Shown: positions 35,738 through 44,243 of the stretch, piece after piece
Position numbering within the stretch: position 1 is the stretch's first letter
Layout of the letters: each line of letters starts with the position of its first letter
Assembly (NCBI RefSeq): GCF_009914055.1
Contig: NZ_CP028271.1
Span: forward strand, 3,720,001 to 3,784,000
DNA length: 64,000 bases
Origin: Mixta intestinalis
GTDB lineage: Bacteria; Pseudomonadota; Gammaproteobacteria; Enterobacterales; Enterobacteriaceae
Direction of reading: 5' to 3'
Notes under the pieces: generated by a model
Seen by the model: only the letters and a program-made list of their open reading frames with translations
Told to the model about the DNA's origin: nothing
The model's database searches: none
Position numbers and translations under genes: made by a program

Positions 35738-36998
35738 ATGAGTGAATCTTTATTTCGCCAGGAGGCTTTAGAGGCGAACAAAACCACGATGATCGGTACC
35801 GTGGCTTTATATTGTCCCCCTTACCGTTGGCTGGTTATTTCTCTGGTTGGGTTTATTACCCTTGTTATTGCCGCATTTTTTATTTTCGGTAGCTACACCA
35901 AACGTGAAACGGCGGTCGGGCAACTGATGCCGGCGAAAGGCATTATGAATGTCGCCTCAATGACGGCGGGAACCGTAGTGGATATTTCGGTACAGGAAGG
36001 TCAGCTGGTGACCAAAGATCAGCCTATGGCCACTGTCTCTTCAGAGGTGTTTACCGCCATCGGACAGACGCGTGAAAAAGTCGCGCAGCAGCTCGAAGTG
36101 CAACGCGAGCGTCTGAAAGCCGATCTGGAAAACCAGGAAAAGCTTTTCATCGAAGAAACAAAAGGCTTTGAAGAACGTGAGCGTTTGTTGAGTTCTCAGC
36201 TGCAACAGCTTGAAGTGCAACAACGGCAGCGCACCCGCCAGGCGAAGCTTGCTCAGAGCCAGTTGGATAAACTTATTCTGATGCGCCAAGAGGGTTACGC
36301 CTCAAATAGCCAGGTTGAGCAGCAGGAAGCGGCAGTTATTGATGCCAATACCCGTTTGCAGGATATCGCCCGTCAGCGCCTGGATGTTCAGCAGCAGCTA
36401 GTGCAAACGCGCCAGCAGTTACGTGAAATGCCGATGAATAAGCGTAATAAAGAAAATGAGATTGAACGCCGCCTCTCTGAGCTGGAGCAGTCGTTAGCGG
36501 AAAATGAATCACGTCGTTCTATTGTGCTGCGCGCGCCAGCTGATGGTCTGGTGGGATCCATTATGGCTAAAACCGGCCAGATGGTGAGTGCCGGTCAGAC
36601 GCTATTTTCGGTATTACCTGACGATGGCAAATTACAGGCACGTATTATGGTCAGCAGCCGCGCTATCGGGTTTATCCGTCCGGGACAAAAAGTGGTTTTG
36701 CGCTATCAGGCTTTTCCTTTCCAAAAATTCGGTCAGCAATATGGCAAGGTCAGCGAAGTATCACGCGTCGCGCTTTCTCCGCAGGAAGTCGCCACGCTTA
36801 CCGGCAATAACAATATTCAGGAACAGCATTATCGCGTAGTCGTTGAGCTGGATAAGCAAGATATCAATGTCTATGGGCGCACCGAAAAACTTGCGTCCGG
36901 GTAGCGCGCTGGAAGCTGACTTCCTGATTGATAACCGTCGCCTTTATGAATGGGTTCTGGAACCACTGTATGCACTTGGCCGTCGCTCTGGCAATTAA
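35738..36998 (+). pseudogene. HlyD/CvaA-like membrane fusion protein, frameshifted near the 3' end
   Basis: Periplasmic adaptor linking the ABC exporter to the TolC-like channel. Residues 31-50 form the single membrane anchor; a coiled-coil hairpin covers roughly 105-260, followed by the lipoyl/barrel segment APADGLVGSIMAKTGQMVSAG. As read, the frame stops at 36904 after 388 residues (..RTEKLASG). One extra T in the pair at 36891-36892 explains this: without it the frame reads EKLRPGSALEADFLIDNRR and continues to a stop at 36996-36998, giving 419 residues with the family's usual end (YEWVLEPLYALGRR). Either a real truncation removing 31 residues or a sequencing error. Confidence 0.88.
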
Positions 36999-37040
36999 TT
37001 TACCCCAGCCATTAGCTAACAACAGGGAGTTGTGATTGTA

Positions 37041-39197
37041 ATGAAGTTTTTAGAAGCACTAAATTTTGGCTGGCGCCGTAAATTACCGGTCATGCAGCAA
37101 ACGCAGGCTACCGAGTGTGGCCTGACCTGTGTTGGTATGATTGCCAACTATTTTGGTCACGGTATCGATATGGTGACCTTACGAAAACGCTTTCCTACTT
37201 CGCTGAAAGGAGCCACGCTGGCAGATGTCATGCTTATTGCTCATCAGCTGGGTATGGCGGGTAGGGCTTTACGCCTGGAGCTGGACGAGCTGCATAAGTT
37301 ACGTCGCCCCTGCATTCTGCACTGGGAAATGAATCACTTTGTTGTTTTGAAAAGCGTTTCGAAAGACAAAATAACGATTCACGATCCTGCCAGGGGCAAG
37401 CGCGATGTGCCAATGGAAGAAGTTTCACGCTGCTTTACCGGCGTGGCGCTGGAACTGTTGCCGACGGCTACTTTTACGCAGGTGCAGGAAAAACAAACAA
37501 TTTCGATGCTGAAATTGATTGGTAACGTAACCGGCATTCGTTCAGCGTTTGCTCAGGTTATGATTCTCTCCATCGCGCTGGAGCTTTTCGGCATCTTAAG
37601 CCCATTTTATATGCAGTGGGTTATGGACCAGGTGCTGGTCTCCGCAGATTATGACCTGCTAACCCTGTTAGGAAGCGGCTTCATTATCGTTACGCTGCTA
37701 AATATCTCTATATCCGCGTTGCGATCCTGGGTAACGACATGGTTTTCCAGTTTGCTCAGCGTGCAATGGACGGCTAACGTCTGTTCACACTTACTGGGGC
37801 TGCCGATGTCCTATTTTGAATCGCGACATGTGGGTGATGTGCTGTCACGCTTTGGATCTATCAGTACCATACAGAGCACGTTGACAGGGCGTTTTATCAG
37901 TTCAATCCTTGACGGCGTGATGGCCATTGTCACGCTGGGCATGCTGTTTATATATAACGTCAAGCTTGCCTGGCTGGTACTGGCCTTACTGGCCGCCTAT
38001 GTGGTTATTCGCTGGATATCATTCCGTCCTTTCCGTCAGGCAAATGAAGATCAAATTACCGCCTCGGCGCGTGCGCAGTCACAGCTGTTAGAGTCAATCC
38101 GCGGTGTTCAGGCAGTAAAATTAAACAATAAACAGGAAATTCGTGTTGCGGCCTATGCTAATGCAGTGGTGGAAAGCACCAATAAAGGCGTAGCGATCCA
38201 GCGTTTATCCATTGCGTTCAGTTCTATTCAGGGCACGATTTCAGGGGTGGGACGTATTGTCCTGATCTGGATGGCGGCGCTGCAGGTATTAGAAGGCAAT
38301 TTCACCAGTGGTATGCTGGTTGCCTTTATCAGCTTCTCCGATCAGTTTATTAGCCGTGCTTCAGGACTGGTTGATGCGGTAATTGATTTCACCATGCTGC
38401 GTCTGCATGGGGAACGTCTGGCTGATATCGTTTTGACCGATCGGGAAGCGGATATGGAAACACTGCTGCCGTCCATGCCTGACAGAGAGAATAAGGCACC
38501 TTCGGTAACCATTAAAGATCTCTGCTTCCGCTATGCAGAAACCGAACCTTACGTTATTAACCACTGCAATATCTCTATCGCCGCCGGTGAATCGGTAGCT
38601 ATTATCGGTCCTTCAGGACAGGGTAAAACTACGCTGGCTAAGCTGATGATGGGATTACTGAAAACCGAATCGGGCGTCATTGAAATTGATGGCATCGATA
38701 TTAAAAAGCTGGGTATGCGTAACTATCGCGATCGTATTGGCTGTGTTATGCAGGATGACATTCTTTTTGCTGGCTCAATATCCGATAACATTTCCTTTTT
38801 CGATGCTGAACCCAGCATGGAAAGAATCGAATATGCTGCAAAGATTGCGCAAATTCATGATGACATTACCGCAATGCCGATGGGTTATCATAGCCTGGTA
38901 GGGGACATGGGCTCTTCGCTGTCGGGAGGGCAGATACAGCGAGTGCTACTGGCAAGGGCGTTATACCGTAAGCCTGACTTACTGATTCTTGATGAAGCTT
39001 CCAGTCATCTTGACGTCGAGCGTGAACGAAGCATTAACGAAGCTATAGGCAAGATGCCGGTAACACGTATTATCATCGCGCACCGCCCAGAGACGATACG
39101 CAGCGCTGACAGGATTATATTATTGAATCAGGGGCAGGCAATTGAGGTGTCACATGAACAGCTGGAGGCGATGCTGACGTCAACAACCCTTAATTAA
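37041..39197 (+). CDS. Peptidase-containing ABC exporter (C39 type, CvaB-like)
   Basis: Inner-membrane transporter of 718 residues that cleaves double-glycine leaders and exports the peptide. An N-terminal C39 peptidase domain (about 12-140) has the catalytic residues Cys26 (QATECGLTC), His99 (MNHFVVLK) and Asp115 (HDPARG). About six membrane helices follow (160-440), then the ATPase: Walker A GPSGQGKT (523-530), signature LSGGQ (627-631), Walker B LLILDE (647-652). All motifs are intact. The ATG at 37041 lies 11 bases after GGGAG; a GTG at 37032 is the alternative. Close relatives include colicin V and microcin exporters. Its likely substrates are the two peptides downstream. Confidence 0.93.
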   Translation: MKFLEALNFGWRRKLPVMQQTQATECGLTCVGMIANYFGHGIDMVTLRKRFPTSLKGATLADVMLIAHQLGMAGRALRLELDELHKLRRPCILHWEMNHFVVLKSVSKDKITIHDPARGKRDVPMEEVSRCFTGVALELLPTATFTQVQEKQTISMLKLIGNVTGIRSAFAQVMILSIALELFGILSPFYMQWVMDQVLVSADYDLLTLLGSGFIIVTLLNISISALRSWVTTWFSSLLSVQWTANVCSHLLGLPMSYFESRHVGDVLSRFGSISTIQSTLTGRFISSILDGVMAIVTLGMLFIYNVKLAWLVLALLAAYVVIRWISFRPFRQANEDQITASARAQSQLLESIRGVQAVKLNNKQEIRVAAYANAVVESTNKGVAIQRLSIAFSSIQGTISGVGRIVLIWMAALQVLEGNFTSGMLVAFISFSDQFISRASGLVDAVIDFTMLRLHGERLADIVLTDREADMETLLPSMPDRENKAPSVTIKDLCFRYAETEPYVINHCNISIAAGESVAIIGPSGQGKTTLAKLMMGLLKTESGVIEIDGIDIKKLGMRNYRDRIGCVMQDDILFAGSISDNISFFDAEPSMERIEYAAKIAQIHDDITAMPMGYHSLVGDMGSSLSGGQIQRVLLARALYRKPDLLILDEASSHLDVERERSINEAIGKMPVTRIIIAHRPETIRSADRIILLNQGQAIEVSHEQLEAMLTSTTLN

Positions 39198-39248
39198 CCG
39201 CGCAATTACTCTTTACCTACATTATTAAGTTTTTGATATACCGCAAAC

Positions 39249-39277
39249 GCCGCCTTTTTTCAGGGCGGCTTTTTTTT
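39249..39277 (+). terminator. Rho-independent terminator after the exporter genes
   Basis: GCCGCC (39249-39254) pairs with GGCGGC (39264-39269), followed by eight T (39270-39277). It ends the regulator-channel-adaptor-exporter transcript 52 bases after the ABC gene, so the peptides have their own promoter or depend on read-through. Confidence 0.88.
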
Positions 39278-39296
39278 GATACAAATAAAATCAAAT

Positions 39297-39362
39297 CAAT
39301 ATTGAATAATTACTATTTTTAATAAAACCATGCTTATGGTCAATATTGGAATAATTACTATT
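39297..39362. repeat. Direct repeats before the first peptide gene
   Basis: A 21-base AT-rich unit at 39297-39317 (CAATATTGAATAATTACTATT minus its last base, with ATTGAATAATTACTAT as its core) recurs at 39341-39362 with a single inserted G. The copies start 44 bases apart, about four helical turns, on the same face of the DNA. A weak promoter (TTGTAC at 39361-39366, TAATAT at 39384-39389, spacing 17) overlaps the second copy, so the repeats could bind an activator. Confidence 0.6.
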
Positions 39363-39465
39363 GTACGAATTTTCAATGCTAATTAATATAAGCCCATCTG
39401 CTACGGAAGGTGGCTGATTAAAAAAAAACAGAAAATCAAAAAATCAAAAAATTAAGGAAAACAAA

Positions 39466-39783
39466 ATGCGTGAACTAAGTGTGTACGAAATTCAAAATGT
39501 ATCCGGTAGCGGTTTCTTTGACTCCATCGGTGCCATGGTTCTGGGTGCCTCTGCTGGTATCATTGCTGGTGTTGCTAAATTCGCAACCATCGGCGGAGAA
39601 GCAGGTGGTGGTCTTATCGGTGTCGGTATCATCGGTTCAGGTGTTGGAGCAATACTGGGGCTGATCGGTGGTACCGTTTTCGGCGGCCTGTATGGACTTG
39701 TTAACGGCTATGATGTTGCGCTGGAGAATTTTAATAACGTAGCAAATGAGATTTTTGACTTTGCTGCGCCGCTGCCTGCATAA
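39466..39783 (+). CDS. Double-glycine-leader peptide precursor 1 (microcin-like)
   Basis: Precursor of 105 residues with the leader MRELSVYEIQNVSGS; cleavage after Gly-Ser at residue 15 leaves a 90-residue core. The leader has Leu at -12, Glu at -8, Ile at -7, Val at -4 and Gly at -2, as C39 peptidases require. The core is very rich in Gly and hydrophobic residues (IIAGVAK, GGGLIGVGIIGSGVGAILGLIGG) with several GxxxG spacings, ending in a more polar tail (ALENFNNVANEIFD). That is the profile of class II microcins such as colicin V. AAGGA is seven bases before the ATG. No cysteines. The target is unknown. Confidence 0.8.
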   Translation: MRELSVYEIQNVSGSGFFDSIGAMVLGASAGIIAGVAKFATIGGEAGGGLIGVGIIGSGVGAILGLIGGTVFGGLYGLVNGYDVALENFNNVANEIFDFAAPLPA

Positions 39784-39866
39784 ATTTAATTAAAATATAA
39801 AATTAGTAAGGGCGCGTTTTTAATTTAACGCATCATTTAATAATAACATTAATATGGATAAAGACT

Positions 39867-40148
39867 ATGCGCAATATTAACGACTTAGAATTGAAACAGG
39901 TTTCAGGCGGATTTAGTCTTTCTGCCTCTGATATTCTTGATTTTTTCCGTCCACAGCGTCCGAATAATGACAGAGAAAGTAATTTTACTCATGAAGCGGA
40001 ATCTACTGGCTTTGGTAAAGGTGATTTCTTTGGTAAGGTTTTTGTAGGAATATTTGCCGTAGCGGCAGCCGCGGTAGCTGTAGTTACCGCAGTTGGATCG
40101 GCAGGAGCGCTGGCTATCGGCGGTGCTGTTATCGGTTCTTCAAAATAA
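39867..40148 (+). CDS. Double-glycine-leader peptide precursor 2 (microcin-like)
   Basis: Precursor of 93 residues with leader MRNINDLELKQVSGG, the same 15-residue length and phase as precursor 1 (Ile -12, Glu -8, Leu -7, Val -4, Gly-Gly). The 78-residue core has a polar, charged first half (FRPQRPNNDRESNFTHEAES) and a hydrophobic second half rich in Ala, Val and Gly (GIFAVAAAAVAVVTAVG, GALAIGGAVIG). GGA is eight bases before the ATG. Pairing with precursor 1, 83 bases upstream, suggests a two-peptide system or two independent substrates of the same exporter. No cysteines. Confidence 0.78.
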   Translation: MRNINDLELKQVSGGFSLSASDILDFFRPQRPNNDRESNFTHEAESTGFGKGDFFGKVFVGIFAVAAAAVAVVTAVGSAGALAIGGAVIGSSK

Positions 40149-40215
40149 TTATTTTAAAAAAATTGCCGTCTGGTAAATATTACCTGTTCTCTGATGCTTT
40201 ATCAGGCGCTAAAGG

Positions 40216-40251
40216 GTGGGCAGCTAAATAAACCTTAATCAGGCTGCTCAC
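40216..40251 (+). terminator. Stem-loop between the peptide genes and the fimbrial operon
   Basis: GTGGGCAGC (40216-40224) pairs with GCTGCTCAC (40243-40251) except for one mismatch; the loop is 18 bases and TTTAATT follows. It could reduce transcription from the peptides into the pilin gene. Weak by terminator standards. Confidence 0.4.
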
Positions 40252-40287
40252 TTTAATTAAAATGTAATATATTAAATGGAGTTTAAA

Positions 40288-40827
40288 ATGAAAAAAACAT
40301 TATTAGGGACAATTGTAGCTGTAGCTTTCTCTTCTGTAGTTCTGCCAGCTAGCGCATCAGTCGGTACCATTACCATTAATGGTACAATCAACAGCACTAC
40401 CTGTGTCGCTTCTATCGGTGCAGGTAAAGATGCAACGATTAACCTGAACCCACTGGATGCCTCTTCTCTGGCTTCTGCAACAGCTACTGCGGGCTATGAA
40501 ACCTTCACTATTTCTCTGAAGGACTGTGGTTCAGCAACCAACCAGGTAAACGCTTTCTTTGAGCCGGGCAGCACAGTGGATATGGCTACCGGTCATCTTG
40601 TTAACGTTGCTCCGTCAGCTACCGCTGCCAAGAATGTACAAGTTCAGCTGTTAAACAAAAATCAACAAGTGATTAAAGTTGGTGATGCTACAACTGCTCG
40701 CGCTATAAAAGAAACTATTGTTGATGGTAAAGCAGAAATGAAATATGGCGTTCGTTATTATGCAACAGGCGCTGCTACCGCTGGTGCTTTAACTACCTCA
40801 GTAACCTATTCTATCGAATATCATTAA
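40288..40827 (+). CDS. Major fimbrial subunit (chaperone-usher pilin)
   Basis: Type 1-like pilin of 179 residues. The signal peptide ends at ASA (residue 23). The mature protein starts SVGTITINGTINSTTC, the donor strand and first cysteine; Cys39 and Cys80 would form the single conserved disulphide, and the C-terminal YSIEYH is the chaperone-recognition strand with the penultimate tyrosine. ATG 40288 has GGAG nine bases upstream; an in-frame ATG at 40276 adds four residues before a good signal peptide and is less likely. First gene of a four-gene operon. Confidence 0.9.
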   Translation: MKKTLLGTIVAVAFSSVVLPASASVGTITINGTINSTTCVASIGAGKDATINLNPLDASSLASATATAGYETFTISLKDCGSATNQVNAFFEPGSTVDMATGHLVNVAPSATAAKNVQVQLLNKNQQVIKVGDATTARAIKETIVDGKAEMKYGVRYYATGAATAGALTTSVTYSIEYH

Positions 40828-40839
40828 TATTTACCTTAT

Positions 40840-40863
40840 ATGCAGGGGGGCAACCCCTTGCAT
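40840..40863 (+). terminator. Attenuator stem-loop after the pilin gene
   Basis: A 10-bp stem at 40840-40849 with 40854-40863 closes on the GNRA tetraloop GCAA (positions 40850-40853), with one G-T pair. TTTTCTTCTTT follows at 40864-40874. It lies 12 bases after the pilin stop and 36 before the chaperone start, suiting partial termination or mRNA stabilisation so that pilin exceeds the assembly proteins. Confidence 0.7.
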
Positions 40864-40899
40864 TTTCTTCTTTATGTTCACTTCAGGGATAAATTCATC

Positions 40900-41622
40900 A
40901 TGAAAACAAAAAAATTACTCTTAATTTTTACTACCCTGCTGTTAAATGCTAACGTGGCTTTTTCTGGCGTGGTGATTAATAGTACTCGGGTAATTTATCC
41001 TGAGGGGAAGAATGAAATTAACGTACGTGTTGAAAGTAAAAATAACTATCCCACTCTGGTACAGTCATGGATCGATGGCGGACAAAAAGATGAAAATGTA
41101 AATAAAATAAAAGTTCCTTTTGTCCTGTTGCCGCCTGTTGCACGTATAGAACCTTACCAGGGGCAAACCCTGCGTATTAGCTACACCGGGCAGGATATGA
41201 CCTTGCCGGCAGATCGGGAATCTGTCTTTTGGTTAAATGTACTGGAAATTCCACCAAAGGCAACTGAAACCAAAGGCAATGCACTGCAGATGGCTATTCG
41301 TTCACGGATTAAGTTTTTCTATCGTCCGCAAGCCATTCAACAGTTATCCGCTAGCGAAGCTGCGGAAAAACTTAACTGGCGTCTGGTTAAAGATAATGGA
41401 AAAACTTTGATTGAAGCAGAAAATACCATGCCGTTTCATGTATCGCTCTCAACTATCACTGCCAGCGCTAATGGAAAATCGGTAAAGGAAAATGGACGTA
41501 TGATTGCTCCATTTAGTAAAGAAACCTTTGTTTTATCTGATGCTACGCTACGTCCAAATAAAATAAGCTATATCTATATCAACGATTTTGGTGCGTCAAA
41601 AACCCTTGAAAAAGGACTTTAG
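40900..41622 (+). CDS. Periplasmic fimbrial chaperone
   Basis: PapD/FimC-type chaperone of 240 residues with signal peptide (about 1-22, MKTKKLLLIFTTLLLNA). The mature start GVVINSTRVIYPEGKNEINV has the conserved Arg (residue 30) that anchors the subunit carboxyl terminus; PFVLLPPVARIEPYQGQTLRI is the family's G1-strand and hinge region. It binds pilin and adhesin in the periplasm by donor-strand complementation and delivers them to the usher. ATG 40900 follows AGGG at 40885-40888. Confidence 0.93.
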   Translation: MKTKKLLLIFTTLLLNANVAFSGVVINSTRVIYPEGKNEINVRVESKNNYPTLVQSWIDGGQKDENVNKIKVPFVLLPPVARIEPYQGQTLRISYTGQDMTLPADRESVFWLNVLEIPPKATETKGNALQMAIRSRIKFFYRPQAIQQLSASEAAEKLNWRLVKDNGKTLIEAENTMPFHVSLSTITASANGKSVKENGRMIAPFSKETFVLSDATLRPNKISYIYINDFGASKTLEKGL

Positions 41623-41658
41623 AAAGAATAAACCGCTTTGATAAAAAGGGAATTTTTC

Positions 41659-44181
41659 ATGTCGCTATTACATCATATAAAAACAGGCATGAAATTTAAA
41701 AATAACGCATCTTTATTAGGGTGCGTTATTGCTGCTCTTTATGGCCTGCCTGCTATAACCGTTGCGCAGGAGGTAGACTTTGATCCTATATTTCTTAATT
41801 CCATGGCGGGTGGTTATATTGACGTGGCGAAATTTAACGGGGAGTATAGCATCCCGCCTGGGACTTATGATGCTGATATCTATCTGAATGATAGCTATTT
41901 AAGCAGGGAAACGATCAAAGTTAAGGATAAAGATAATAAATCTGTTGTCTGTTTCTCTTCATCACTTATTGCCCTGACTGGGTTTAAGACGTCACTTCTT
42001 CCACCTGAATCTCAGGAGATGCTGCTGCAGGGGAAGGAGTGTATACCTTTAGAAACGCTGGATAACGCTTCCAGTGCAAAATTTCTTTTTTCCGACATGC
42101 GGCTAAATATTCATATTCCTCAGGCACATCTGCATAACCTTGCCCGGGGCTATGTCGATCCGGTTTTATGGGAAAATGGTACTAATGCCTTGTATGTCAG
42201 CTATGATAACAATTATTTCAGGCAGGAAGCGGGAAAGGCAGTATCAGAGTCGTTTTACAGTAAATTAAATGGTGGTATTAACCTTAACGGCTGGCTTTTC
42301 CAACACTCAGGGAACTGGGCGTGGAACAGTACTGATACCCAGGGTAACTACACGGTATATAGCAATAACCTGCAGCGTGATATCACTTCGTTAAAGTCGC
42401 GATTACTGCTTGGCGATACCGTTAGCCCTGGTAACCTGTTTGATTCCTTTTCTTTTCGAGGCGTGCAACTGGCGACGGCTGAACAAATGCTGCCGGATTC
42501 CCAACGCGGTTATGCGCCGATTGTACGCGGTATTGCTCAAACGAACGCTCGAGTTACCGTTCGACAAAACCAGTCTCTGATTTATGAAACAACCGTACCG
42601 CCAGGGGAGTTTATGCTAAATGATATTTATCCCTCAGGTTATGGTGGCGATTTAAACGTGACGGTAACGGAGTCTGACGGACAGGAAACCTCATTTTCCG
42701 TACCCTATACGGCGATTTCTGAAATGCTGCGCCCGGGCAGCTATCGTTACAGTATGTTGTTGGGAGAACTGCGTAATCAAGGTGTTAACTACTCACCTGA
42801 GGTCTACCAGGCGACGATTCAATATGGGATAAATAACTGGCTGACAGGCTACAGCGGTCTGACAGGCACTAAAAACTATTACGCCGGATTAATTGGTGGC
42901 GCGGTAAGTACCACTATAGGTGCTTTCGCGCTGGATATTACCGGCGCCAGATTTGATGCCGGAGTCAGTAGTCAGCGTGGCCTGAGTATACGTGCTGGCT
43001 ATACCAAACTTATTACGGCTACGAACAGCTCTATTTCGTTATCTGCTTATCGGTTTTCCTCTTCCGGTTATTTATCTCTGGCTAATGCCGTTAGCCTTAG
43101 CGAAAAGTACATTCAGGATCGAAACGCTAAGGTACAGTTAAACGGTCAACCGCAGCAACGAATCTCTTTGACGTTAAATCAGCCGTTGGGCAATGAAAGC
43201 GGTAACTTTTATGCCAGTGGTTATATGGAACGTTACTGGGACAGGACGGGCAATGATGTGCAGTATCAGCTGGGATACAGCAATAACTTTCACTCTCTTA
43301 ATTACGGTATCAGTGTTAACAGGGCGAAAACCAACGGGCGTACAGAAAGGCAATATATGCTTTCTTTATCCATGCCATTAGGTACAGGAAGCTCTACACC
43401 GCATGTGAATAGCTATTCTGTGCGGGATGCGAATGGCATCTCCAGCCAGCTTGGGGTAAGTGGCAACTTAGGCATGCACGAGCAGTTTGGTTATAGCTTA
43501 GGGTTCACGCGTGAAAATAAAGGTAACACCACGCAAAACCTGTCTGGTTCTTACCGTTTTAAGCAGACCCAGTTAAGAAGTGGCTATACGCAAGGCCAGG
43601 GGTTTCGTTCTTACACGGCAGGTATGAGCGGCAGCGTAGTTGTGTTGCCTGACACCTGGCTAACCAGCGCCTATACCGGAGAAACGATGGGAATTGTTGA
43701 GGCAAAAGGGGCCAGCGGCGCATCGATTGAAGGTTATAGTAACGTTGTTATCAACGATGATGGTTATGCACTGGTTCCTTATCTGTTGCCCTATCGCATC
43801 AATAAGGTTGGTATTAATCCTGAAGGGATGCCCCTGGACGTTGAGCTGGAAACCACCGTTAAACAGACCGTGCCGCGAGCGGGTGCAATAGTTAAGATTA
43901 ATTATCCGACTAAACGGGGACGGGTGGTGTTAATCCATGCACAGCTTCCTGATGGTGAAGAATTACCTTTTGGTGCCAGCGTACAAACTAAAGAAGGACA
44001 AGAGGTAGGCGTAGTGGCTCAGGGCGGACAGATTTATGTCCGTTTAGATGAAAAAATTAGCCATTTACAGGTCCGCTGGGGTGCAGAAAGCCAACATGTC
44101 TGTGCATTTGATGTCACCCTACCGGATAATAACAAGCTAAGACAAATGAAATTTCAGCGGCTGGACACGGTCTGTCAATAA
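41659..44181 (+). CDS. Outer membrane fimbrial usher
   Basis: FimD/PapC-type usher of 840 residues. The signal peptide ends near VAQEVDFDPIFLNS, followed by the N-terminal chaperone-binding domain, a large beta-barrel with the plug domain (RGIAQTNARVTVRQNQSLIYETTVPPG), and the C-terminal domain ending in the cysteine-containing CAFDVTLP...VCQ. ATG 41659 has AGGGA upstream; the TTG at 41638 is not needed. It is the translocation pore for the pilin and adhesin of this operon. Confidence 0.93.
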   Translation: MSLLHHIKTGMKFKNNASLLGCVIAALYGLPAITVAQEVDFDPIFLNSMAGGYIDVAKFNGEYSIPPGTYDADIYLNDSYLSRETIKVKDKDNKSVVCFSSSLIALTGFKTSLLPPESQEMLLQGKECIPLETLDNASSAKFLFSDMRLNIHIPQAHLHNLARGYVDPVLWENGTNALYVSYDNNYFRQEAGKAVSESFYSKLNGGINLNGWLFQHSGNWAWNSTDTQGNYTVYSNNLQRDITSLKSRLLLGDTVSPGNLFDSFSFRGVQLATAEQMLPDSQRGYAPIVRGIAQTNARVTVRQNQSLIYETTVPPGEFMLNDIYPSGYGGDLNVTVTESDGQETSFSVPYTAISEMLRPGSYRYSMLLGELRNQGVNYSPEVYQATIQYGINNWLTGYSGLTGTKNYYAGLIGGAVSTTIGAFALDITGARFDAGVSSQRGLSIRAGYTKLITATNSSISLSAYRFSSSGYLSLANAVSLSEKYIQDRNAKVQLNGQPQQRISLTLNQPLGNESGNFYASGYMERYWDRTGNDVQYQLGYSNNFHSLNYGISVNRAKTNGRTERQYMLSLSMPLGTGSSTPHVNSYSVRDANGISSQLGVSGNLGMHEQFGYSLGFTRENKGNTTQNLSGSYRFKQTQLRSGYTQGQGFRSYTAGMSGSVVVLPDTWLTSAYTGETMGIVEAKGASGASIEGYSNVVINDDGYALVPYLLPYRINKVGINPEGMPLDVELETTVKQTVPRAGAIVKINYPTKRGRVVLIHAQLPDGEELPFGASVQTKEGQEVGVVAQGGQIYVRLDEKISHLQVRWGAESQHVCAFDVTLPDNNKLRQMKFQRLDTVCQ

Positions 44182-44243
44182 CCGTTCCGATAAAGATTAT
44201 GGAAAGATCGGCTCAATAAAACTGAGGAATCAGGGAGAAAATT

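Noticed and set aside
36885..36910. Programmed frameshift in the HlyD-like gene
   Set aside because: No internal Shine-Dalgarno, no slow or stop codon at the shift point and no stimulatory structure seen; a plain insertion or read error is simpler.
39814..39831. Terminator between the two peptide precursors
   Set aside because: A 5-bp GCGTT/AACGC stem is too weak to claim.
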